Below are positions 34,481 through 44,624 of a stretch of DNA of 64,000 nucleotides, piece by piece. Source of the stretch: Hygrocybe punicea (taxonomy: Eukaryota; Basidiomycota; Agaricomycetes; Agaricales; Hygrophoraceae); the NCBI GenBank assembly GCA_963556145.1, contig OY744468.1:3410001-3474000 (forward strand), read 5' to 3'. Positions within the stretch are counted from its first letter, which is position 1; each line of letters starts with the position of its first letter. The notes beneath the pieces were generated by a model. That model was not told where the DNA came from and made no database searches. It saw only the letters and a program-made list of their open reading frames with translations. Both the position numbers and the translations under genes were made by a program.

Positions 34481-35642
34481 AGAGACATGGGACATGCAAC
34501 TACTTAAAATAGATATAGCAAATTAAATAATTATTTTACCTAAATACATGGTATTCTACTTCATCAGGAGAGAGGCAGGGAGGTGGAGGTGGAGGAGAGG
34601 ACAGGAGAGGGGGCAATGGCAGGGGGAATGGCAGGGGGTGGGCAGGGGGAGAAGGGGCAGGAGGTGGATGGGAGGTAGGGATGGTGGATGGTAGGCAGGA
34701 GGAGAAGGGGCAGGTTAGGAAGGGGGAGAAGGGGTAGGAGCCAGTCAGGGGGAGAAGGGAAAGGAGGGGGGAGGAGGGGAAGGGGAAAGAGGGAAAGGGA
34801 GGGACCAACACAATTACATACCGGTGTTCCCCCGGTGTCCACGCCCCTCCACGTCCTCGCCCTCATCCCCATCCTCATCGCCCTCATCGTCCCTGTCCCT
34901 GTCCTCGCCCTCATCCCGGTCCCGGTCCTAGTCTTCATCCTCGTCCCCATCGTCCTCGTCCTCGTCCTCGTCCTCATCCTCATCCTCGTCCTCGTCCTCA
35001 TCCTCATCCTCGTCCTCGTCCTCATCCCTGTTGTTGTCATTATTGTTGTTGTTGTTGTCCCTGTCCCTGTCCCTGTCCCCATCCCTGTCCCCATCCCCCT
35101 CCCCATCCTCGTTGTCCTCATCGTCCCCGTCATTGTCATTGTCGTCCCCGTCCTCGTCGTTACCGTGTGGCCCTGTTCCTGTTCCTGTTGTCCTTGCCCT
35201 CCTGTTTGCCGTCCCGTCCTCGCCATTTCCATCCTCGTCGTCCCTGTTGCCGTCGTCCTTGGCTCTGTGTCCTCATTGTCCCATTCCCCCATCCTGGTCG
35301 TCCTCATTTCCGTCGTCCATGGTTCTCGTGCCCGCTGCCCTCCTCATCGTCCTCGTCTTCGTTGGCCCTGCTCGTTGTCGTCTTCCCGTTGTCGTAGTTC
35401 CTGTGCCCACTGTGTTGTCATCTTCCCTGTTCCCGCTGTCGTCGTGTTCGCCCTTGTTCTTGTCTTTGTCTATGCCATTGCCGTCATTCCCATCATCCTC
35501 CTTGCTGTCATGGTCCGCCTGGGTTGTCCCCATTCATGGCTGCGTCCTCTGTCTCCTTGTCGCCCGCACCACGTCTGCTTGTTGTGTTCACGTTCGTTTG
35601 GTGCGAGGGTGCGGCAAAAAACCTACAAATGTTTAAGTAGTC
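34481..35642. repeat. Low-complexity tract: GGGGGA-rich then CATCCTCGTC repeats
   Basis: 34560-34810 is purine-rich (GGGGGAGAAGGGG words). 34850-35180 is built from CATCCTCGTC/CCTCATCC hexamer-decamer repeats, then TTGTTGTTG and CCCTGTCC tracts, fading to imperfect GTCGTCCTC sequence by 35540. The long Thr/Arg/Met and Val/Leu open frames here come from the repeat period. No real gene or transposon end was identified. Confidence 0.65.
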
Positions 35643-35650
35643 AGTAGAAT

Positions 35651-36984
35651 TAGTGCTACCAAAGTTCAGTTCAGTCCAGTTCAGACCCATTTGGGCTGAA
35701 CCCTGAACTGAACTCCGGGTTCAGTTCAGGATTTCACGTGAACTGAACCTGAACCGCCCTGAACCGTTCAGATATTTTTTTCAGGGCCCGAACTGGGTTC
35801 ATGAACGGTTCGAACCGGACACTCAATTTTAAGGTTATCACATATTCTACATGTAAAATTTCACAATTTATTCTTAGATGTTCTAACTAACTACAAAACT
35901 CAATATATTATTATTAAAAATTCAATCTGGCGCTGGTGAGGCACCCATCTCCCTGTAACCTTGTGAACATAGCCCCAATGTCAATTGACGCCAGGCTGCG
36001 TGTTCGCGAGGTGATAGCTGGGGTGGGGACCAGGTCTCCCTGCCTTGGTGCTGCTGGTGGTGCCTGTGACCTTGCGAATGGCACACCAGTGCCCTGTAAC
36101 CTCATGAACATAGCCCCGACGTCAATTGACGCCAGGCTGCGTGCGAGTGAGGTGTTAGATGGGGATGGGGGGCTGGTTAGATGGCGTGGGCGTTGGCGTG
36201 GTTGGGGCACTGGTGTTGGCGTGGTTGGGGCATTGGCGTTGGCATGGGCATTTGTGCTGGTGCCGGTGCTGCTTCTCCTGCGCGTTGGCGTGGTTGGGGC
36301 ATTGGCGTTGGCGTGGGCATTGGTGCTGGTGCCGGTGCTGCTTCTCTTGCTGCTGCTGTTGTTGTTGCCGGGCTGGTGTTGGTGCCGCTGCTTCTCCTAC
36401 TGGTGGTGTTGTGCTGTTGCCAGCCCCGGTGCCATTGCTGCTGGCTCACATAGTTAGTAACATAGAAATGAATAAAAATACTTACCAGTATCCGCAAACC
36501 CTTCGTCACTGCCGCTGATGGTGGTGGTGCTGGTGGTGCTGGTCAGTACCGGTGTTGGTGTTGATGCTGCGATGCTGGTGCTGGTGTGCGTCGTTGTCGT
36601 CCATCTGGCGGCTGCCGATTTGGTGGTGATTGGTAGAAGAGCCTAAAAAACTATTGGTCAATTATTTGCCTCGAACGCAAGTGTTCGAGGCTTTTCAGAG
36701 TGGTTGTTGGTGGCTGAGAATAAAGTTTGACTAAAATGGAAATTTTCCGGATCAGCATGTGAGTAAAAACTTTCGTTTGGAGCGCAAAATAACATACCTG
36801 TGGACATCAGTTTGGCGGTTCTGAACCGCTTGTGAACCGTTTAGACAACCCAGGGGTTGCCTGAACCCTGAACTGGACCCAGGGTTCAGTTCAGCCCAAG
36901 GTGCTGGACTGAACCGAACTTCCGGTTTGGTTCGGAGTTCGAACCAGGTTTGGATCGATTCTGAACCGAACTTTGGCAGCACTA
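35651..36984. mobile_element. Non-autonomous hAT-like element 4 (1,334 bp)
   Basis: Target duplications AGTAGAAT (35643-35650) and AGCAGAAT (36985-36992) match at 7 of 8 bases. The ends are TAGTGCTACCAAAGTTCAG and, read inward from the right, TAGTGCTGCCAAAGTTCGG. The subterminal zones consist of GTTCAGTTCAGG/CTGAACCG words. Two palindromic modules with GTCAATTGAC cores lie at 35980-35989 and 36121-36130, with TGTTCGCGAGGTG arms. GGTGCTGGTG and GTTGGCGTGG simple repeats fill 36160-36570. There is no transposase. Confidence 0.88.
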
Positions 36985-37012
36985 AGCAGAATGAAGAAAA
37001 AAGATAAAGAAC

Positions 37013-37983
37013 ACTTACCTGGGGTGCTCTGGCATCCACACCCGTTGTCATGTTGTGGTTGAAAACCACAAGTCTTGTTGAACTCGTGCACGAGAATTTC
37101 AACCGGGATTTGCCGATGTCGCAAATGGGGTCGAGTTGCCATATAGGGAAAGGTGGCTGGATTTTCTTATTATTATTACATGTACTACAATACCTCAATG
37201 GCCAGGGCAAGACCATGAAGAGATGTAAGTATGATATACCTACCCCGAGGGGACTTTGTGTATTTTATTTTATTTTATATAGGGAGATATTCACAATGCA
37301 TTTTATGCCTCTGCCAAAATTGGACCCTTAAACACCTAACTTTGCGAGTACACGTCCGAAAAATCTAAATTTAATTCTAGGAGGGCTAAGTAAGGTGTAC
37401 ATTGTGTTCCAGACAAGTGCCTGGTAGTTGGTGGTGCAGGGAATGTGTTGGGGCCAAAATGGAGTTGGATCTTTGTAGACAATCAAAAGTCCGTATAAAC
37501 AGACATAATCATGAATGGATTGTGCATGACAAGTTTATCATATTTTGGCCCCAACACATTCCCTGCACCACCAACTACCAGGCACTTGTCTGGAACACAA
37601 TGTACACCTTACTTAGCCCTCCTAGAATTAAATTTAGATTTTTCAGACGTGTACTCACAAAGTTAGGTGTTTAAGGGTCCAATTTTGGCAGAGGCATAGA
37701 TAGAATGCATTGCGAATATCTCCCCATATAAAATAAAATAAAATACACAAACTCCCCTCGGGGTAGGTATATCATACCTACATCTCTTCTGGGTCTTGCC
37801 CTGGCCATTGAGGTATTGTTGTACATATAATAATAATAGGAAAATCCAGCCAGCATTCCCTATATGGCAACTCGACCCCATTTGGGACATTGGCAATTTC
37901 CGGTTGAAAGTCTTGTGTGCAGACTTGTCATTTTCAACAATGATGCGACTACGGGTGCAGATGCCAGAGCACCCCAGGTAAGT
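37013..37983. repeat. Large inverted repeat (arms ~445 bp, loop ~81 bp)
   Basis: The left arm (about 37013-37460, starting ACTTACCTGGGGTGCTCTGG) is the inverse of the right arm (about 37542-37983, ending CCAGAGCACCCCAGGTAAGT), with scattered mismatches and small indels. The loop is 37461-37541. Read outward, each arm ends with a coding-like GCCAGAGCACCCCAG followed by GTAAGT, so the duplicated segment seems to include an exon and its splice donor. A transcript through it would form a ~440-bp hairpin. Confidence 0.85.
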
Positions 37984-38437
37984 CTTCCATTTATCCTTTT
38001 CATTTATTCTACTAACTAACCATTTCATTTTATCCTTCTTCAGGTCCTCTGCCACAGCTCGAGCTACCTCTGCAAATTCCTTGCCAGCATGACTGATATC
38101 CATGTAATCGGTGCTGGTGAGCACGTCATCCATCATTAACCAATCCCCATCTCTCTCATCAGGGGAGCCATTGCATAACTCATCATATGCATGGCGCTCC
38201 ACTGCAGTCATTTCTGAAAAGTGATCAGTCAAAAATCAGTCAATACACACAGTTCTTACCCAGTAGTTGAAGTCTGTGTAGTTCAGCTAGGGAGACATGG
38301 TGTGCATTAATCTGTCAGCCACCAAGTGCTTCCTTGAAGGGCACACGACGACCAGAAGCATTAGGCTTACTCCCTGAGTATGTGACCTTTTGAGAAGAGG
38401 ATGAGGTGAGATTGCAGGTCTTTGTGCGCTTGCTCAT
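37984..38437 (-). pseudogene. Start of an unrecognised mushroom repeat-island gene
   Basis: Minus strand: exon 1 at 38437-38260 (MSKRTKTCNLTSSSSQKV...LAELHRLQLL), GT-AG intron 38214-38259, then exon 2 from 38213 (EMTAVERHAYDELCNGSPDE...TDYMDISHAGKEFAEVAR). An in-frame TGA at 38315-38317 (GGCTGACAG) fits a CGA-to-TGA change. The tail of exon 2 runs toward the inverted repeat. The stretch 37979-38044 also looks like a plus-strand intron (GTAAGT, TACTAAC, CTTCAG), so overlapping or rearranged genes are possible. The function is unknown. Confidence 0.45.
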
Positions 38438-39519
38438 GGCAGGAGTTGAGAAGGTTTCATCATGTCAGCCACAATTCTGAATACGTGCACCAGCCACAAT
38501 TCTGAATGCAGGTAGTCAGTAATATTCAGTAACAGATCAGTAACAATCAGTAACAGATCAGTATCAATCAGTAATGGATCGTGAGCCCTACTTCAAGTTA
38601 GTGATTTCTGTAGCACCACATTACGAGTTCTTTTAATTTATTGAAAGACTCGTTCTTTATCAAACCAGGACCAGTGAGGGTTCGTAATTAATTAATTAAT
38701 TGATTAATTAATGTTTTATGATCGCCTATAGAGAAAATCGTTTTGGGCAAGACATATGATTATACTTCTGATACTAAGAAATAACATCAACTTGAGGCCA
38801 TGTTTGGACAAGCTTACATAAGCATCCAAATATGGGTTGTCTCATAAAATACAAACCATCTTCTATTTATATTCAAAATATTCATACTAGCCTCAGTTCT
38901 TATCAGAATCAGCTGAAATTTGAACTGCTGACTAATATAACCATTTCGGGTAACATGTGACAGTAACATGTGACTACTCTAACTATATAAGGTAATTTCT
39001 GATATTATATACCAAATTTTGTGCTGATCGCAATAGTGACAGTCACATGTGACAAGTCTAACCATATAAGGTAATTTTACATAAAGTTTTCTAAATTTCA
39101 TATTTTTTACTATAACATTCATTGCAGGTAACAAATATGATTATATAATACAATCATACATATTTTATTGTATGTTTTGCTTTTTGTAGTCTTATTTGAG
39201 CTTTAGTAAACAAATACAAATAGATGTAAATAAAGCCAAATAATATCCTCTTTTATGAAATTCTCACTAGGCATTTCTGAACAATGTTGCAAATTGATCA
39301 TAAGACAAACAAATACAAATAAACAAACCCAATATGGTTAGATTACTTTGTATTTCAATTTTGGTCTTGGTCAAATTTCTTACATAATCATGATTATGTA
39401 ATCATTAGTCAGATCACCACTTGAACCCAGACTTTGAACCTTATTGCGCTTTTGCCTCTTGAACCTGAACCACTACCTTCCCCATTTGGTGCGTTAAGTC
39501 CGAGTTTTTTGACCTTTTT

Positions 39520-40330
39520 GGCTTGTTTAAGCTCAGTTTTTCATATTCAGACTCCGAAAAAATGTTTTCTGGATCAGGTGATGTGCCTGGACCATTCAGG
39601 GTCCAACGCTGACATAATATTTTCTTTTTTAGACATAAAAGTGCAAAATTCTTCGGATTTTTGTGCTTTTTATTTCCTGTGGCTCTGTTTTGTTGCCTGG
39701 ACCACTGGTAATGTCTTCAATTTGTATATTTTATTGTTTGTTAACATAATATATGATTTTACAGCCCATCTCCCTTTCAATTTTCAAAGTATGTGTAAAT
39801 TTCACATTTTTTCACCTTTTTTGCTTGTTTAAGCTCAGTTTTCCTTATTCAGACCCCGAAAAACAGCGATCTAGATCAGGTGATGTCCCTGCACCATTCA
39901 GGGTCCAATGCTGATGTAATATTTCCTTGTATAGACAAAAAAGTTGAAAATTCTTCAGATTTTCATGCTTTTTCTTTTCTCCGGCTCTATTTTGTATCTT
40001 GGACCACTGGTAATGTCTTTTATTGGTGTAAATTATCATTCATTGACATAATCTATCATTTGATAGCCAATCTCCCTGTCAACATTCAAAGTATGTGGAA
40101 ATTTCGCATTTTTTCACCTTTTTAGATTGTATAAGCTCATTTCTTAACCTACAGGTTTACAGTGGATCTTTTCTAGCTCAGGTATGAATCTCTTACCATC
40201 TATGATCAAATGTTTACATATTATATTTATATATAGGCTTAAAATGCAAAATTTTGTGGATTTTTTCGATTTTTCCTGCTCTTTGTGCTGGAATTTGTAT
40301 TGGTATGTTGTTTATTCATATTCTCCAGAT
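39520..40330 (+). repeat. Three diverged ~300-bp tandem repeats upstream of and into ORF1
   Basis: Blocks starting at AAGCTCAGTTT near 39531, AAGCTCAGTTT near 39831 and AAGCTCATTTC near 40133 share CAGACTCCGAAAAA, GATCAGGTGATGT, CCATTCAGGGTCCAA, a TAGACA..AAAGTGCAAAATTCTTC line and GACCACTGGTAATGTC. The third block includes the apparent start of ORF1 (AAAATGCAAAATTTTGTGG), which casts doubt on that start codon. Confidence 0.6.
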
Positions 40331-42565
40331 ATATTTGACATATCCATATTATCATCCAGCTTTTATTCTCAAAAAAACTATAAACCTGTTCACAAAAATG
40401 TTAAAAATGTCATCCATGTCACAATGTCTTATGATTTTTATTATTGCAATGTCTTGGGCACAATGTGCTGTCACTGGGATTGGCCTTGTGCCTCCTGCAA
40501 GTGTCATACAAACTGTCCATGTCACACCAACTGTCTCTGTCATACCAAATTTCACTCTATGCCCAGTTACTTTGAATTTTTACAAAGACAATTTGCCAAA
40601 GCATGAAAATTCCACTTATTTACCAAGTTTAGTCTCTGTTCATCAAATTGGTCTCCAGTCCACCTCTTCTTTCACATCACAAATCCCTGAAAAATTCATA
40701 AGTGTCCACAACAGTATTGAATTTGTTCTATCTAGTTCTCAATTAACTCATACCTCTTTTCTATTTGAACTATATGCCAGAGTTATCTTAAACATGTTTG
40801 ATTTGCTTGCTGTGTATCATTGTACAACTAGCATGACTAATAAATGCATGTATATTAAGTTGAAACTTCAACAGAATCTATTCAGAAAACATGACTTCAG
40901 AGCTTACTTGAAATGTGTTACAAAACAACCTCTATTGGCTAATGGGGCAATCATACTATTTTTGTTAGTTCTGCATCATTTCCTAGCTTGTCAAGTGTCT
41001 GCAGACTATATTTATAATAAAACTTCGAAATTATTTGACATTTTCAAGTCTGACAATATATCTTTCAGTGCTAACATTCATATTGACTGTATTGGTGGAG
41101 GCAAAGCACATGTATTTTCACTTCAAGAACTAATGCCTGTCTCAATCAATGACAATGCTAGTATAGATACAGCCAAGTGTAAATTCTACTCTTACATGAC
41201 AAAAAATGAAGCACTCTCTCTGGAATTATCATCTGAGAAGTCACTCGTAATTGTAAATCACCCATTTGAACTGTTGATTCCAAAGTTGACCATTGCAAAC
41301 TTGAAGGTGATTGCAGCTAGTCATAGCATTCATATTCACTCAAAAATGAATCATGCATCAATTCAAAATGCAATTCAGACTCATGTGTGCTGCAACTGCC
41401 CTGAATTTTTATCTGTCTTTGAATATATTGAATTTGTTGATAAAGAAGCAATTGCAATTCACAAGAAATCCTTGAACATCAGAGCAGTCAATAAGTTTAA
41501 AGCACAACATCCTGACAAACATGCAAAACAAAATCTGACTGCTGTACAAAAATTTCATAATGAAATCCCTGACCAGCATGCCAAACAACATCAAGCAGCT
41601 GTACAAAAATTTCAGAGTGAAAATCCTGACAAGCATGCTAAACAAAATCTAGCAGCTGTACAGAAATTTCATCTGGAAAATCCTGATAAGCATGTTATGC
41701 AAAACCTTGCAGCTGTGCAGAAATTCCATCTAGAACATCCTGAGAAGCATGCAACACAAAACCTTACAGCTGTGCAGAAATTTCACTTGGAACATCCTGA
41801 GAAGCATGCAACACAAAACCTTGCAGCTGTGCAGAAATTTCACTTGGAACAACCTGAGAAGCATGCAGCACAAAACCTTGCAGCTGTACAGAAATTTCAC
41901 CTGGAACATCCTGAGAAGCATGCAACACAAAACCTTGCGGCCATTACCAAATTCAAAGTTGATCATAATGAAAAGCATCTACAACACACACTAAATGCAG
42001 TTAGAAGACATACCATAAATCACCCTGAGCAGCATGCACAAATAAATCAGATGGCTGTTCAAACATACAGAGACAATATACAATTCCCTCCAGTTCCACC
42101 ATCGGCAAAATTGCAACACACTATTATTTCAGGGTTTTGTAGTGATACCTCTGCAAACAATTTCATTGAATCTGGTTGTGCTGTCTGTGGAAGATTGACT
42201 CCAGTCTCTCAATTGCAAAGCTACACAGACTTGAATTTGAGTTGTTTGAAACAAGCTGGTATAACACCAAAAGAGCGCTTCTCAGTAAATGATCCCATAG
42301 AATCTACAGATGGCTCTGTAATCATTGATGACTTGCTTCACATTTGCAAAAAGTGTTGCAAGTCATTGTCCAAAGGCAAATGTCCAACTATGTCACTTGC
42401 AAATGGCTTATGGCTTGGTAAAGTTCCAGAACAATTGAGCAACTTGTCTTATGCTGAGCAACTGTTAATTGCTAGAGTGAGACATAATAGATGTATAGTT
42501 CGAGTTTCATCTGGAATGCACAAAATGAGAGCCAATGCCATCACATTTGCTAATTGTCATATCCC
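40254..42565 (+). CDS. Helentron ORF1: SAP-like motif, 19-residue repeats and DUF6570-like region (3' truncated)
   Basis: The open frame is about 770 codons up to the break. Residues 1-50 and 225-245 are very hydrophobic and could be membrane segments, but the start lies in tandem repeat DNA, so the true N-terminus may be downstream. Residues ~340-385 (PKLTIANLKVIAASHSIHI...HVCCNCPEF) resemble a SAP-type helix motif followed by cysteines. Residues ~410-600 are about ten units of the type AVQKFHLEHPEKHATQNLA. Residues ~625-770 (SGCAVCGRLTP, ICKKCCKSLSKGKCP, LANGLWLGKVPEQLSNL, ARVRHNRCIVRVSSG) match the region called DUF6570 that precedes the Rep domain in fungal Helitrons. The Rep nuclease itself is missing here. 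Confidence 0.75.
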
Positions 42566-43003
42566 ATGCAGCTCCGCCGGATTCCGACGAACTCCGCTCC
42601 GGACTGTTCTGCCGACTTATCTTATCTTATCTTATCTTCTCACGTTATTGTTCTTCTCTTGTTAATTACTATTCTTCCCCATCTCCGTTTACTCCGACCT
42701 CCTTTTCTCTTCCTCCCCTTTGTTTACTTGTCACCGTACATAGCAACCTTTTATCCCTTTTATTTTCTTCCGAACTCCGGTCCTCTTTCCGGGGTTCATA
42801 TTGTCTTCACGTCTCCAAGGACATGACAATTAGTTTACTAAGTATATAAACTGGAACTACAATGTCCTGTAACTCTGTTCAGAAAATCAACTTGAGTTCC
42901 TTATTTCTTACCCACTCTCAAACTTAAGGCTTTCCCTTAAGCTCATTAATTATCTTAGTACTTAGTCCGGAACTCCGGACTAACTCCGCTCCGTCCACGT
43001 CTT
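42566..43003 (+). other. LTR- or promoter-like segment of unknown origin
   Basis: It replaces H1 sequence after CATATCCC. It carries repeated TCCGGACT/CTCCGCTCCG words at both ends (42575-42610 and 42965-42993), CTTATCTTATC repeats and a TATATAAAC box at about 42843 followed by CT-rich DNA. This would suit a solo LTR, but no TG...CA ends or target duplication could be fixed. Confidence 0.35.
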
Positions 43004-43230
43004 TGTTAGGTTGTGATGAGCCACTCTACCACAAGAGAGTATGGACTTGGTAGATTTCGAAGATTGTGGCTGATTGTTTGTACCTATTTGTCCCAAAGCG
43101 GTCAAACCTGGTGGGGAGCTCACTGTGTATCCTCAGTATTCACAGTGACCTTCTACCAGGTGAGTAGTGTAGTTTTGTATCACACAATATATTAGTATTC
43201 ACAGTGACCTCCTACCAGTTTATTTTAATA
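43004..43230 (+). repeat. Copia 5' LTR
   Basis: The 227-bp terminal repeat starts TGTTAGGTTGTGATGAGCC and ends TTTATTTTAATA. It contains an internal duplication of AGTATTCACAGTGACC with CTCCTACCAG at about 43136 and 43194. It is nearly identical to 48037-48263. Confidence 0.9.
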
Positions 43231-43249
43231 GGTTATGAGCCCTGCGCTC
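43231..43249 (+). promoter_or_regulatory. Copia primer-binding site, complementary to internal initiator tRNA-Met
   Basis: GGTTATGAGCCCTGCGCTC directly follows the 5' LTR. Its complement GAGCGCAGGGCTCATAACC matches the D-stem-to-anticodon part of fungal initiator tRNA-Met rather than the 3' CCA end. This implies priming by a cleaved tRNA half, as in Drosophila copia. Confidence 0.75.
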
Positions 43250-43516
43250 TAGCTTAACGAATAACCGCCCCCCCTTCGCCCAAACCGTTTGTTACTACGC
43301 CGAATCGATTGGGAACAACTATCGTACGCTAAAACCTCGCCGTTCCCGAGATCGACCCCTGTTTTCGACAACTACCCATCGGACCGACTCGAATCGTTGT
43401 CAGCACTCGCTTCGGCACGTATACTTTGCCCTAGCAACAGTAGAACGTCCTCGTCTTAGCGCTTCGTCATCCGGAGTCGATCTACTTTGCCAGTGTTAGT
43501 AACTTCAGAACAGTTT
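43250..43516. other. Copia 5' leader
   Basis: Non-coding leader between the primer site and the A5 insertion, with CG-rich sequence (CGAATCGATTGGG, CCCGAGATCGACCCC). The first codons of gag were not found, so the leader is cut by the Helentron insertion or the deletion. Confidence 0.5.
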
Positions 43517-44624
43517 ACTTGTTTAGTGGGCCAGTGCTGCGCATGGCATGAATGAGTTCTTTTTTTCCCCTCCTCACTTTCATGATGAAGTAAATAATAA
43601 TATTAAATTGCATAAAGCATGTTACATGTGATAGAAGACATATAGCATATATTATATATTAACAAGCCCACCTCTCACCATAGCAACATAAAAAGTAGAA
43701 AAAATAAAACTGCATAGCATGTCTTGACCTCCTCTCCCACTGTCATGTCTTCCTTGCTTCGTCATTATGCAATATTCTCAGCCAAAAGAGAGAGTAACAC
43801 ATCAACTGTCAAATACAACTACCTTTAAACAGTATGATAACAATTGACTTACATTTGCTTAACTCTACTTCTCCATAACCTTGCTACACAACAGATGATA
43901 ACATGAAGACAGCTGTGCTTGAGTGGGCCAATGTTGCATATAGCATGAACAAAGTTTTGTTTCTGTCATTGAATTTTTATTTGTATGATTATTACAAATA
44001 TTGATAAGTGACTTTGCTGGAAATATATATTAGCACATAATATATACAGCAATATCACATTGAATTGTATGTTTTAAGTAAAAATATCATTAGATCATCT
44101 GAGTTACACTTATTTCTGCTTATATGGCTGAAATTTCCCTATATAGTAATAGTGGTCACATGTGACTATGACTCCTGTGATCACCTCAAAATTTAGCATA
44201 TATGGTGTAAAATTGCCTTATATGGTTAGACTGGTCACATGTGACTATCACCATTGTGATCAGTAGAAAATTTGCGATATAATATCAAAAATTGCCTTAT
44301 ATGGTTAGATTGGTCACACATGTCACTGTCACACCTGATCCGAAATGATAATATTAGTCAGCAGTTCAATTTTCAGCTGATTCTAAGAAGAATTGAGACC
44401 AGTACAAATATTTTGAATATAATTGGAAGGTAATTTGTCTTTTTTGCAACAACCCATATTTGAATGCTTATATAAGCTTGTCCACACATGGCCCCAACTG
44501 TATCTGATTTTCCAGGATCAGAAGTAGAATCATATCTGTTACCTAAAAAAATTTTGTCTATAGGCGATCAACTTTATCAATTAATCAATTAATTAATTAA
44601 TTACGAATGCTCACTGAACCAGGT
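43517..44624 (-). mobile_element. Helentron-like family A, copy A5 (reverse), left half of a head-to-head dimer
   Basis: Its 3' end (read minus) is at 43517 (plus strand ACTTGTTTAGTGGGCCAG...AACGAGTTC). It runs toward 44624, where its AT tract and CGAATGCTCACTGAACCAGG are reached, but its own terminal palindrome is absent. It abuts the palindrome that begins A6. Sequence details match A8 and A3. Confidence 0.85.

Larger units (their letters stand above)
38622..42565 (+). mobile_element. Autonomous-type Helentron copy H1 (5' part)
   Basis: The 5' terminus TACGAGTTCTTTTAATTT, its palindrome and the AT tract match the A elements, and similarity to them continues for about 450 bp (to ~39085). 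Then unique DNA, three ~300-bp repeats and ORF1 follow. The copy breaks off at about 42565, within the region that should lead into the Rep (Helitron_like_N) domain, where unrelated LTR-like DNA begins. H2 (48477-51803) is an inverted second copy of the same region. Confidence 0.85.

Noticed and set aside
34564..35647. Thr/Met/Arg and Val/Leu-rich open frames of 200-319 codons
   Set aside because: Produced by CATCCTCGTC-type simple repeats read in different frames. No intron or domain evidence.
37402..37674. Plus-strand 90-codon open frame spanning the loop of the inverted repeat
   Set aside because: It crosses the palindrome centre, reads the same sequence twice in opposite senses, and has no family resemblance.
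42566..43003. A solo gypsy LTR
   Set aside because: A TATA box and CT-rich tract fit, but no TG...CA termini, TSD or second copy in the window supports it. Listed only as an unassigned segment.
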